From Competibacteraceae bacterium UBA2792 (GTDB lineage Bacteria > Pseudomonadota > Gammaproteobacteria > Competibacterales > Competibacteraceae), in NCBI GenBank assembly GCA_002352125.1, contig DEHU01000207.1:1-8873 (forward strand): a DNA stretch of 8,873 nucleotides. Reading direction: 5' to 3'. Positions 1 to 6,473 of this stretch are shown in pieces (the stretch's first letter is position 1; each line of letters starts with the position of its first letter). The notes under the pieces were generated by a model. It made no database searches. It saw nothing but the letters and a program-made list of their open reading frames with translations, and was not told where the DNA came from. Made by a program: the position numbers and the translations under genes.

Positions 1-162
1 CGGACCGCCGCCCAGGTTGCCGCGCGGCCGAGTTTGGTCAGGCGTTTGGCGCAGCCGGCGGCCACCAGCCCGGCGCCGCCGCGCCAGTTGGCCATCGGCC
101 GTGGAACATCGCGGCGATTCCGGCTGAGCGGTCCAGTCGAGATTCACATTATCTCCCGCTAG
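1..162 (+). CDS. C-terminal end of a paralogue of the next gene (acidic/Arg-rich protein family), 5' truncated by the window
   Basis: Frame 1 is open from the first base to a TAG at 160-162 and encodes 53 residues. The end of this peptide aligns with the end of the protein encoded at 195-1046. Both have RTAA followed by LVRRLA near the start, and both finish with an F-x-L-x-GPV-x-I-x-I strand. Five of the six LVRRLA codons differ between copies (for example TTG/CTG, AGG/CGC), so similarity is kept at the protein and not the DNA level. This supports real coding and an old tandem duplication. This copy lacks the C-V-N-C pair of its neighbour, having a Pro/Ala-rich linker there. The gap to the next start is 32 bp, suggesting co-transcription. 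Function is unknown; only the tail is visible. Confidence 0.8.
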   Translation, partial: RTAAQVAARPSLVRRLAQPAATSPAPPRQLAIGRGTSRRFRLSGPVEIHIISR

Positions 163-180
163 GGAACGGTTGCAATTGAC

Positions 181-186
181 GAGAGG
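181..186 (+). promoter_or_regulatory. Shine-Dalgarno site that favours the ATG at 195
   Basis: GAGAGG lies 8 nt before the ATG at 195. A GTG at 186 is also in frame but overlaps this site, so it would have no properly spaced ribosome binding site. The ATG at 195 is therefore the preferred start. Confidence 0.65.
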
Positions 187-194
187 TGGCGATC

Positions 195-1046
195 ATGAGC
201 GATTCCTTTGAAAGCGACGTGATGGACGATCTGTTTTACGAATCCGCCGAAGGTCCGGCCCAGACGCGCGCGGACGAATTCGATGAGTTCGAGGGTTTCG
301 AAGAGTATGACGCAATGGAAGAGGACGCTTACGAGGATATGGATGTCATGGACGCCATGGAAGATGCGGTCGCCGATGCCCTGGAAGCGGACGACGCCGA
401 CGAGTTCTTCCGCCGCTTGGCGCGCGGTATCGGCAGAGTTGCCCGGGGCGTCGTGCGGGTGGCCCGGCGGGTGGCGCCGGTGGTGGGCCGGATCGCGCGG
501 ACGGTGGCGCCGATCGCCAGCGCGATTCCCTTGCCTTGGACCCAGGCGATCGGCCGAGTGGCCGGTGTGGTCGGTCGCTTGATGGCCGACGAAGCCGACG
601 AATTCGAAGCCTTCGACGAGCTGATGGACTTGGCCGAGGGCGAGGAAGCCATCGACGCCGCCGCACCCGTGATCGCCGGGCTGGCGATCCGCACCGCCGT
701 TCCGGGTGCCGCTCGCCTGCCGCGCACCACGCGCCGGCAATTGGTCCGCAGCGTCAGCCAGGCCGTGCGGACCGTGGCGCGTCGTCAGGGACCTCAGGCA
801 GCCCGGGCCATTCCGCAGATCGTGCGGAGCGTTCAAAGGACGGCTCAACGGCGCGGCCTGCCGGTGCGCGCCCTGCCACAGGCGATTCAGCGAACCGCCG
901 CCCGCATCGCGCGTAGCACGCAACTGGTGCGCCGGCTGGCGGGAACGCCGACTCCGGCAAGACGCGGCGGCGCTTGCGTCAACTGTGCCAGAGCGCGCAG
1001 CTTCACCTTGCGCGGTCCGGTGCGGATTTCCATCCAGGGACAATAA
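195..1046 (+). CDS. Charge-segregated acidic/Arg-rich protein of unknown function with C-terminal CxxC
   Basis: The protein has 283 residues from the ATG at 195; I do not recognise a named family. Residues 1-70 are very acidic (runs such as DEFDEFEGFEEYD). Residues 71-130 are Ala/Val/Gly-rich with Arg every three or four positions, which predicts amphipathic helices able to lie on a membrane or a protein partner. A second acidic patch (131-153, ADEADEFEAFDELMD) echoes the first. From 165 onward it is Arg-rich, with loosely repeated units at about 180-205, 206-226 and 228-250 (PQ-x-x-R-x-x-x-RTA). C261-V-N-C264 precedes a short beta-like end (SFTLRGPVRISI). No signal peptide is seen. The + frame is favoured over the long antisense frame because the upstream copy conserves this protein sequence despite synonymous changes. 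Self-neutralising charge, a scaffold role or nucleic acid binding are possible but unproven. Confidence 0.8.
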   Translation: MSDSFESDVMDDLFYESAEGPAQTRADEFDEFEGFEEYDAMEEDAYEDMDVMDAMEDAVADALEADDADEFFRRLARGIGRVARGVVRVARRVAPVVGRIARTVAPIASAIPLPWTQAIGRVAGVVGRLMADEADEFEAFDELMDLAEGEEAIDAAAPVIAGLAIRTAVPGAARLPRTTRRQLVRSVSQAVRTVARRQGPQAARAIPQIVRSVQRTAQRRGLPVRALPQAIQRTAARIARSTQLVRRLAGTPTPARRGGACVNCARARSFTLRGPVRISIQGQ

Positions 1047-1069
1047 ACGGGTAGGAGGGAGCGAAGGTC

Positions 1070-2365
1070 ATGTTGGCTCGTGCGTTCTTGCAGACCAAGA
1101 TTGTCGCGCTGACCGCTCGCGCCCGGCGACTCACCCGCATGGATTACGATTCGGTGGGCATCCGGCCGCAAGATATGCCCTTTGCGCCCTCGCCGGCCCA
1201 TTTTCAGGCGGCGAACCAGCGGCTGGCGGCGATCAATCGCGAGATCGAGCGCCGCCTCGAACACCTGCGACGGATTTGGCGGAGTGCGTCGCTCGACCGG
1301 GTCTTGATCGATATCGCCTTGGTGGAGCGGGAACTGGATCGGGCGCGGCGCAGCTTCGGGCTGTTTTTCGAGGTGTTCAGCCAGCGCGGCTCGACTTTCG
1401 CGCCAACCTTGGCGGCGCACGATGTCATCGCGGCGGATTGCTACGCCGCCATCCGGCAAGCGGCGCCGCGCATTTTTCGCGGCCCGCTGCTCAAGCCGCT
1501 GTGCTACATGGAACACGGCTTTTCCCCGGCCACCATGCGCCGGGGCGTGTTGCTCAACCGCTTGCTCGGCGAACCGAATCCGTTCCCGTTGATCCGCATT
1601 CCCTGGGATCGGGATAACCCCTGGCAGAGCGTGTTTCTGCACGAGGTTTCCCACAACCTGCAAGCCGATCTCGGCATCTGGCAGGAGAACCGTCAAGCGG
1701 TGTTGCGGCGCATTTTCGGCGCTAGCGGCGATCCCGGCATCGCCCGCACTTACGGCCGCTGGCACAAGGAAATTTTCGCCGATCTGGCGGCCATTTTGCT
1801 GGGCGGACCGGCGGCGGCCTGGGGCATGGCGATTTTTCTGGCTCATCCCGCGCCGCGCACCCTGACCTATCGGCCGGGCAGCGCCCACCCCACGGCGTAT
1901 CTGCGCATCCACATCCTGGTGGAAATGCTCAGGCGGACCGGGTTCGGCAACGACGCCGAACGGCTGCGGCGGGTTTGGGAGGAGCTTTACAACCCTCGGC
2001 GCTTTCACCGCCTGCCGGCGCGTTTGCTGATGACCTCGGGGCAGGTGATTCCCCATGTGGTCGATGAAATCGCCTTTCAGACCCGGCGCAATCTCGCCCA
2101 GCGGGCGCTGGCCGACATTTTGCCGTTCGGCCCGGACGACGAACGGGCGATTCACGCCGGGGCACGGCAACTGGTAGAAGGCCGGGTTCCCAGAGATCTG
2201 CCCCCGCGCCATCTGGTCAGCGCCGCCAGCTACGCCTTGGCGAGCGGTCGCGTCGCGCCCCGCGCGCTGGCCCGCCAGGTGATTGGCGCGTTAAACGAAT
2301 TCAATCGGCAACCGGTTTCCGTTCCGCATGCGCCGAACCTGTTGCCGGCGGCTGTCGCCGCGTGA
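1070..2365 (+). CDS. Putative zinc-dependent metallopeptidase (HExxH, gluzincin-like)
   Basis: The product has 431 residues. The sequence FLHEVSHNLQADLG contains an HExxH site at 191-195: two zinc-binding His and a catalytic Glu. After 38 residues comes HKEIFADLAAILLGGPA, in which E234 is the likely third zinc ligand (E-x-F-A-D, typical of glutamate zincins). H273-P-x-x-x-x-R279 follows. I recall this HExxH / E-x-x-AD / HP...R order from uncharacterised bacterial predicted peptidases. The N-terminal 100 residues are Arg-rich and helical (about 45-105), perhaps a coiled coil or prodomain. There is no signal peptide or clear membrane segment, so the enzyme is probably cytoplasmic. The start has AGGAGG at 1053-1058, 11 nt upstream. 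The gene follows the acidic/Arg-rich gene by 23 bp. The substrate is unknown; processing of another product of this operon is a reasonable guess. Confidence 0.82.
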   Translation: MLARAFLQTKIVALTARARRLTRMDYDSVGIRPQDMPFAPSPAHFQAANQRLAAINREIERRLEHLRRIWRSASLDRVLIDIALVERELDRARRSFGLFFEVFSQRGSTFAPTLAAHDVIAADCYAAIRQAAPRIFRGPLLKPLCYMEHGFSPATMRRGVLLNRLLGEPNPFPLIRIPWDRDNPWQSVFLHEVSHNLQADLGIWQENRQAVLRRIFGASGDPGIARTYGRWHKEIFADLAAILLGGPAAAWGMAIFLAHPAPRTLTYRPGSAHPTAYLRIHILVEMLRRTGFGNDAERLRRVWEELYNPRRFHRLPARLLMTSGQVIPHVVDEIAFQTRRNLAQRALADILPFGPDDERAIHAGARQLVEGRVPRDLPPRHLVSAASYALASGRVAPRALARQVIGALNEFNRQPVSVPHAPNLLPAAVAA

Positions 2366-2402
2366 GATTCGAACACACATTCGCATGATGAGGTAAAGGA
2401 TC

Positions 2403-4172
2403 ATGGCATCGAACAACCCGTTTTACGGCAGCTCCTCGTCACCCAGCACCGCAATGCCGGCGAATGGTTCCACGCAGCGGCTGGCGCTGGACAACATGAT
2501 TCGGCGGGAGCTTAAAGTCGGCGACCCAAATGATCCGGCACAGATCGCACAAGCCCTTTTAAATCGATATAAAGAAAACTCACGGGCTATTGCGATCAGT
2601 CAAGAAGCGAAAGGATTGCCTTTTTTACTTTCCACTCCGTCATCCACGGTTTCAACTCAAGCTCTAGCCTACTCCGATGCTGAGTTGCAGCAGGCGAAAG
2701 GGGACGTAGAACGTGATTTGCAAGAATTATCAACTAACACATTACTGAAAGACATCACCCCGGAGATTCAGGGTTGGACGCAAGCTATTCGTACATTAAT
2801 CACCGAAGGTACGAATGCCGCACAATTTGGTCTCGACCCTCGACAACGGGACAAGGTGTTTTCGGTGCGTCGCCAGTTGGGTCTTTATGCGCGTATGGCT
2901 AGACTGGTTGGAGCTTTAACACCGACTATGAGTTTGGTTTATCGTAAGCTCGCACAGAGCCTCGACGAAGTGACTGCATCTCTTTTAGTAATGGTTGGCG
3001 AGGCAATGGCCAGCGCTGGATTTGGCGGGAACCGCTTCTTGTTACAAATACCCTACAATGAATTGCAGAGTCGGCGTGATGCGGTTATCAATTCCTTACG
3101 GAATTTGGTCGGATCGGCACAAGAAGCCTTTAGCCAAGATACTTATTCTTGGGGAATTCATGACTATAGGCTTCTGGTAAGGGAACTCGAAAATCGGGGC
3201 CAGGGAGATTTGCGTATTCTGCTCGACGAGAATGAATTAGCGCGAATCATGGACGACATTATTCAGCGCGCCGCCCGAGGTAGCATCGAGGGGTTGCGCC
3301 AGTTAGGGGTAACCGTACAATTGGATTTGGAACGCTTCCTACGTCTTATCGTGATCAGTAGAGATGTGGCAACAACTGATTCTCCCGCTTTAACTTCATT
3401 TCAGGATACATTGGCCTTGTTTGTGGAGTCGTTTAACCCCGCTGGTGGTTTCAGGCTTCTACGCATAGCGCGCCCGCCCATTTTATTCTATGGATTGTAT
3501 GGCATGGGCACGATGGTTCCAGCGGATCAGCGCATCTTGCAATTGACGATTACCCGAACACTTTTAGCCGATGAATTGGATAATTACTTGGGTTGTGACT
3601 GCGAACAAGACGCCGTGATTTTCCAGGTATTGCTCGATAAGGTGCTTTTCGATATTGACCGAGCGATTGACCTTTATGCTGTGGGCCACAACGACTTTGG
3701 CATCCCCGAACAACGCGCCGCAGCCTACGGCTATGTGATTTGCGCGCTGGGCATATATATGAGCGCCATGGAAGATGCTCTTGCCGGAAGACGTCAGGAT
3801 ATTTTTGATCGTATTAGAGGCCGTCTAATCAATACAGTTACTTTTCTGTTTCCGCCAAACGGACCATTAACGGATCTTCAAGGCAATCAATTGAGAAATC
3901 CTCAATTATGGGACGGTGGCGTGAACAATCAGTGGAATCCAGTAGCTACCCCAAATGATATTGATAATATTAACATACTGGGATTCAGCCGCCGATCTAT
4001 TCCTGAAATCCAAATGGGACAGATATTTCTACAAGAACTTCAGGTGCAAATAGTACAAGAACATGAATTGCAACATCTTGTTGAGGCGATGGCTCCAGCT
4101 CGTGTTCGCCCGGAAACATTGTTTGATGAGGTGCGCGGTGTATTAAGCATAGCGACTAGACTCATCCAATAG
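2403..4172 (+). CDS. Large alpha-helical protein of unknown family (589 aa)
   Basis: I do not recognise this protein. Its start is supported by GAGG at 2390-2393, 9 nt before the ATG, and a 37 bp gap follows the peptidase gene. The first 35 or so residues are Ser/Pro/Asn-rich and probably disordered. The rest looks mostly helical, with many Leu/Ile/Arg-patterned segments. A central part around residues 355-370 is hydrophobic (ARPPILFYGLYGMG), followed by a C398-D-C400 pair. Near the C-terminus, residues 554-558 read HELQH in a helical context (VQEHELQHLVE), which formally matches HExxH. I see no convincing third ligand, so catalysis is doubtful. No signal peptide is seen. Base composition changes inside the gene: about the first 40 codons are GC-rich like the upstream genes, while the remainder is clearly lower in GC, suggesting recombination or acquisition. 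Confidence 0.85.
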   Translation: MASNNPFYGSSSSPSTAMPANGSTQRLALDNMIRRELKVGDPNDPAQIAQALLNRYKENSRAIAISQEAKGLPFLLSTPSSTVSTQALAYSDAELQQAKGDVERDLQELSTNTLLKDITPEIQGWTQAIRTLITEGTNAAQFGLDPRQRDKVFSVRRQLGLYARMARLVGALTPTMSLVYRKLAQSLDEVTASLLVMVGEAMASAGFGGNRFLLQIPYNELQSRRDAVINSLRNLVGSAQEAFSQDTYSWGIHDYRLLVRELENRGQGDLRILLDENELARIMDDIIQRAARGSIEGLRQLGVTVQLDLERFLRLIVISRDVATTDSPALTSFQDTLALFVESFNPAGGFRLLRIARPPILFYGLYGMGTMVPADQRILQLTITRTLLADELDNYLGCDCEQDAVIFQVLLDKVLFDIDRAIDLYAVGHNDFGIPEQRAAAYGYVICALGIYMSAMEDALAGRRQDIFDRIRGRLINTVTFLFPPNGPLTDLQGNQLRNPQLWDGGVNNQWNPVATPNDIDNINILGFSRRSIPEIQMGQIFLQELQVQIVQEHELQHLVEAMAPARVRPETLFDEVRGVLSIATRLIQ

Positions 4173-4226
4173 ATCTTGTGATCGATTACGTATTTGCTGG
4201 GATAGTTGTCTAGCTCAGGTGGTTAC

Positions 4227-4232
4227 GAGGAG
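4227..4232 (+). promoter_or_regulatory. Shine-Dalgarno site selecting the ATG at 4239
   Basis: GAGGAG sits 6 nt before the ATG at 4239. An in-frame TTG at 4206 would add 11 residues but has no comparable site, so the ATG is preferred. Confidence 0.7.
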
Positions 4233-4238
4233 AGAAAA

Positions 4239-5258
4239 ATGACCCCATCACAAAACCAACTTGAAATACAAAAAGATCAGTATTTTGTTGTAGCAAATAC
4301 TGCAACAAAAAAAAGCCGAATAGGTCAAGTCAAAACAACTGGTAATCCCACTTCATATGAAATTGTAGAGGATAATTCCAATGGCACTTTTGAGATTGAC
4401 AAAGATGGTAACCTAGCTGTCAAAAAAGCAGACGGCTTAGAGGGTCAAAAGTACACGCTAAGGATAAAAGCTGAGGATAATCAAAAAAATTCCAGCGATG
4501 AATGTATTGATATTTATTGTTACTCTATTGAGAAAGGGCAAAACTTTACAGTCCCGGAAACAGCTGATAACCAGGAGCTAGTTGGCAAGATAATAATCTC
4601 GCCCGATAAAGGAAAGGTGAAAAAATTCGAAATCAAAGGTGGAAATGATGATAAAGGAGTTTTTTATATTCAACCCGATACAGGTCAAATTTACGTGTCT
4701 CAAAACCAGTTCCTGGATTACAATACCAAATCAATTTATGAGATTGACGTGAGTGTTAATGTGGACGGTTGTCAATGCAAGGATGAGTTAATTAAAATAA
4801 TGGTGTGGGGTATTGTTGCTAATCAAGAGTATAATGTCAAGGAAACAACAAAATCCAGAGAAAGCGTCGGCAATGTTATAGTAAACGCACCTGGCTCCCA
4901 CGGCTTCTACGATATTAATTTCCTTGATAAAAATACTCCCTTTGATATCGAACTAAGAACTGGATCAATCAAGCTAAAGCCGAACGTATCATTGAATCGT
5001 CAGAAAAAATTAAGGTACAAAATAGAGACAGAAGCTACCTATAATTCTCAAAAATCTCGGAGAGAGATCTATATCAATATAATCTTTGATAAGCGTATGT
5101 TCGATGAACTTGCTAGAGAAGCAACTATGAATAATCCATTGAAAAAAACCAAAGAGCAGTTGTTGGATTTCACTGTTCCAAATACAACCGAGAGTGCTCA
5201 AGGCGCAATTGAAAAGCGTTTGGGTCAGATTGCCGAGATCCTTAAAAATAGGCCATAG
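4239..5258 (+). CDS. Protein of three degenerate cadherin-like repeats, no signal peptide
   Basis: The product has 339 residues from the ATG at 4239. Three beta-rich repeats of about 85-90 residues are visible at roughly 13-97, 102-190 and 197-283. Each runs: aromatic-x-V, a G-x-(V/I) strand, then F-x-I-x-x-x-(T/D)G-x-(I/L)-x-V, then Y-x-(L/I)-x-(V/I) strands. Repeat 2 is clearest (VFYIQPDTGQIYV, then FLDYNTKSIYEIDVSV), the cadherin pattern of TG-x-I followed by LD-Y. The canonical calcium motifs DRE and DxNDN are largely missing, so calcium binding is uncertain. A helical, charged tail follows (284-339). C178-Q-C180 is in repeat 2. Cadherin-like domains usually belong to secreted or surface adhesins, yet no Sec signal or membrane anchor is present. 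The gene is much more AT-rich than its neighbours, suggesting horizontal transfer. It may be a binding or scaffold module; its partner is unknown. Confidence 0.8.
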   Translation: MTPSQNQLEIQKDQYFVVANTATKKSRIGQVKTTGNPTSYEIVEDNSNGTFEIDKDGNLAVKKADGLEGQKYTLRIKAEDNQKNSSDECIDIYCYSIEKGQNFTVPETADNQELVGKIIISPDKGKVKKFEIKGGNDDKGVFYIQPDTGQIYVSQNQFLDYNTKSIYEIDVSVNVDGCQCKDELIKIMVWGIVANQEYNVKETTKSRESVGNVIVNAPGSHGFYDINFLDKNTPFDIELRTGSIKLKPNVSLNRQKKLRYKIETEATYNSQKSRREIYINIIFDKRMFDELAREATMNNPLKKTKEQLLDFTVPNTTESAQGAIEKRLGQIAEILKNRP

Positions 5259-5306
5259 CAATTTTTCCTGCCTTTAGGAGCAAGACTGAATCGGCTTGAG
5301 GAAATA

Positions 5307-5360
5307 ATGTTGGCCAGAGATTCCCGACAACCTGCTTCTGATTTTGGAGATATGTCATGA
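5307..5360 (+). CDS. Possible 17-residue leader ORF, translationally coupled to the next gene
   Basis: In the 98 bp spacer an ATG at 5307 has GAGG at 5298-5301, 5 nt upstream, and encodes MLARDSRQPASDFGDMS. Its TGA overlaps the next gene's start as ATGA (5357-5360). Such overlap often couples translation. The next gene also has its own GGAG at 5346-5349, so the leader is not required. Its first four residues (MLAR) match those of the metallopeptidase gene, which could be chance or a remnant of an older gene start. Nothing else supports expression, and a chance ORF of this size is likely. Confidence 0.25.
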   Translation: MLARDSRQPASDFGDMS

Positions 5361-6451
5361 GCTTTAATACTACCGAAACCATCCAAAGGTTATGGGAGAC
5401 GTTTCTCCGGGAGCAGTTGGCCGCGCTGCCGCCGGAGCAACGGCAGCAGTACGAGCAGCAATTCGAAGACCGTTTCGGCGAGTTGCTCAAAAACGCAGCC
5501 AACGGTGGAGCGGATGGCTTCCTGGATTTGATCGGTTTTGGCGGCAAGGGGCCGGTGGAGTTTGAAACCCTGACCTACCCCTACATCCAGCCCGATTTCG
5601 ACGACTCCGTCGTTCCGAGCCAGCTTCATGCCGCCGCCGAGCTGTATTACATCTACCAGCACGAGCGGATGAAGATCTTCCAAGTCGTCGAAGTGCTATT
5701 GCGGCTGTTCCGCCTGGGCAAGATGCGCATCCAGCGCGGACCCGGCGCGCGGGGCCTGTACTTGCTGGAGAAATGGAAACCGCTGCGCTACAACCAGCGC
5801 GACCGCATGATCGCCTATCGGCGCGCTTTCAACTACGGCACCGTGCAGGAACCCGCCGGCGCAATCGTGAACCGCAATTTTCACCGGCAAATCGTCGGCT
5901 TCATGGTGGCGCTGGCCCAATATTTCCGGGATTTGCTGATCGGCGAAGTCATTCGCGGCGGGCAACTGATCGACCAGCGGCCGTTCGGCTCCATCGGCAC
6001 GGTGCAACGCATCGGCCTGGATTTGCGCTACGCCCTGGATCGCGCCACCTACGGCAACATCTTCTCGCTGACCATGGAAACCGGCCACTACCTGAAATCG
6101 GTGCTGCAACTGCTTGACGCGCCCGACATCAAGAAAGCCTTCGACGCCAACACCAAATGGGACGTGGTGGAAATCGTCTCGAACCGCTACCTCGGCGGCG
6201 TCGCCGAACCGTCGCAGCGCGCCAAGATGGCGGAAAGCGGCCGGCGCATCCTGCAATTTATCGCCGACAACGACTTCAAGACGGCCATCGACCCCATTCT
6301 GTTCCAATCCACCGTCCGGCCGATGGGCTCTCACGCCGAAGCTTGGCTGGCGGCTTATCGGATGACGCCGGAAGGCCGGGGGTTTTCGGGGGTGACGCCG
6401 GCATTGCGGAATGTGTTGGGAATACAGCAGACGGCTGGGGCGGCGATGTAA
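5357..6451 (+). CDS. Alpha-helical protein of unknown family (364 aa)
   Basis: I do not recognise a family. GGAG at 5346-5349, 7 nt before the ATG, supports the start. Residues 5-48 form a Gln/Glu-rich helical segment (PPEQRQQYEQQFEDRF) likely to be a coiled coil. A Gly-rich link (49-65) and a Pro/Asp/Tyr-rich stretch (70-85) lead to a mainly helical body. Residues 105-120 (KIFQVVEVLLRLFRLG) and 178-200 are hydrophobic or amphipathic, but charges within them argue against a classical membrane protein. A basic patch follows at 121-155. No catalytic motif is evident. The C-terminus (340-364) is Gly/Ala/Thr-rich and probably flexible. GC-rich codon use resumes a dozen codons in, marking the right edge of the low-GC island. 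It may be a structural partner of the 589-residue protein; this is inferred from gene order alone, as I saw no clear sequence similarity between them. Confidence 0.87.
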   Translation: MSFNTTETIQRLWETFLREQLAALPPEQRQQYEQQFEDRFGELLKNAANGGADGFLDLIGFGGKGPVEFETLTYPYIQPDFDDSVVPSQLHAAAELYYIYQHERMKIFQVVEVLLRLFRLGKMRIQRGPGARGLYLLEKWKPLRYNQRDRMIAYRRAFNYGTVQEPAGAIVNRNFHRQIVGFMVALAQYFRDLLIGEVIRGGQLIDQRPFGSIGTVQRIGLDLRYALDRATYGNIFSLTMETGHYLKSVLQLLDAPDIKKAFDANTKWDVVEIVSNRYLGGVAEPSQRAKMAESGRRILQFIADNDFKTAIDPILFQSTVRPMGSHAEAWLAAYRMTPEGRGFSGVTPALRNVLGIQQTAGAAM

Positions 6452-6460
6452 TACCGAAGC

Positions 6461-6464
6461 AGGA
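6461..6464 (+). promoter_or_regulatory. Shine-Dalgarno site selecting the ATG at 6474
   Basis: AGGA lies 9 nt before the ATG at 6474. An in-frame ATG at 6411 would overlap the upstream gene by 41 bp and lacks an obvious site. The 6474 start also gives a coherent acidic N-terminus. Confidence 0.55.
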
Positions 6465-6473
6465 TACCGATCC

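Larger units (their letters stand above)
2530..5390. other. Low-GC island with edges inside coding sequences
   Basis: Reading along the window, codon use switches from strongly G/C-ending to mixed at about 2530, about 40 codons into the 589-residue gene. It becomes AT-rich through the cadherin-like gene and the following spacer. It returns to G/C-ending at about 5390, about a dozen codons into the next gene. By hand count, sampled 60-base lines are 25/60 GC at 4381 and 21/60 at 4921, against 43/60 at 1441. Edges are by eye. No integrase, insertion sequence or flanking direct repeat was found. The likely reading is replacement or insertion of an accessory module by homologous recombination in the flanking genes. 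Confidence 0.6.

Noticed and set aside
159..1043. Antisense ORF of 294 codons opposite the acidic/Arg-rich gene
   Set aside because: The upstream paralogue conserves the + strand protein with changed synonymous codons, which identifies the + frame as the coding one.
706..1617. + strand ORF of 303 codons spanning two genes in another frame
   Set aside because: It overlaps both the acidic/Arg-rich gene and the peptidase gene, has a low-complexity composition typical of shifted frames, and crosses a well-formed gene boundary.
887..2212. Antisense ORF of 441 codons opposite the peptidase gene
   Set aside because: Long open antisense frames are expected in very GC-rich genes with G/C-ending codons. 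The + strand carries a coherent HExxH enzyme with a strong ribosome site, while the antisense product shows no motif.
4173..4238. Possible sigma-70 promoter (TTGTGA and GATAGT) before the cadherin-like gene
   Set aside because: The spacing is about 19 bp and both boxes match poorly. In an AT-rich spacer such matches are common.
5245..5285. Possible terminator after the cadherin-like gene
   Set aside because: A T-run is present (ATTTTT) but no stable GC-rich hairpin precedes it, and the following gene continues in the same direction.
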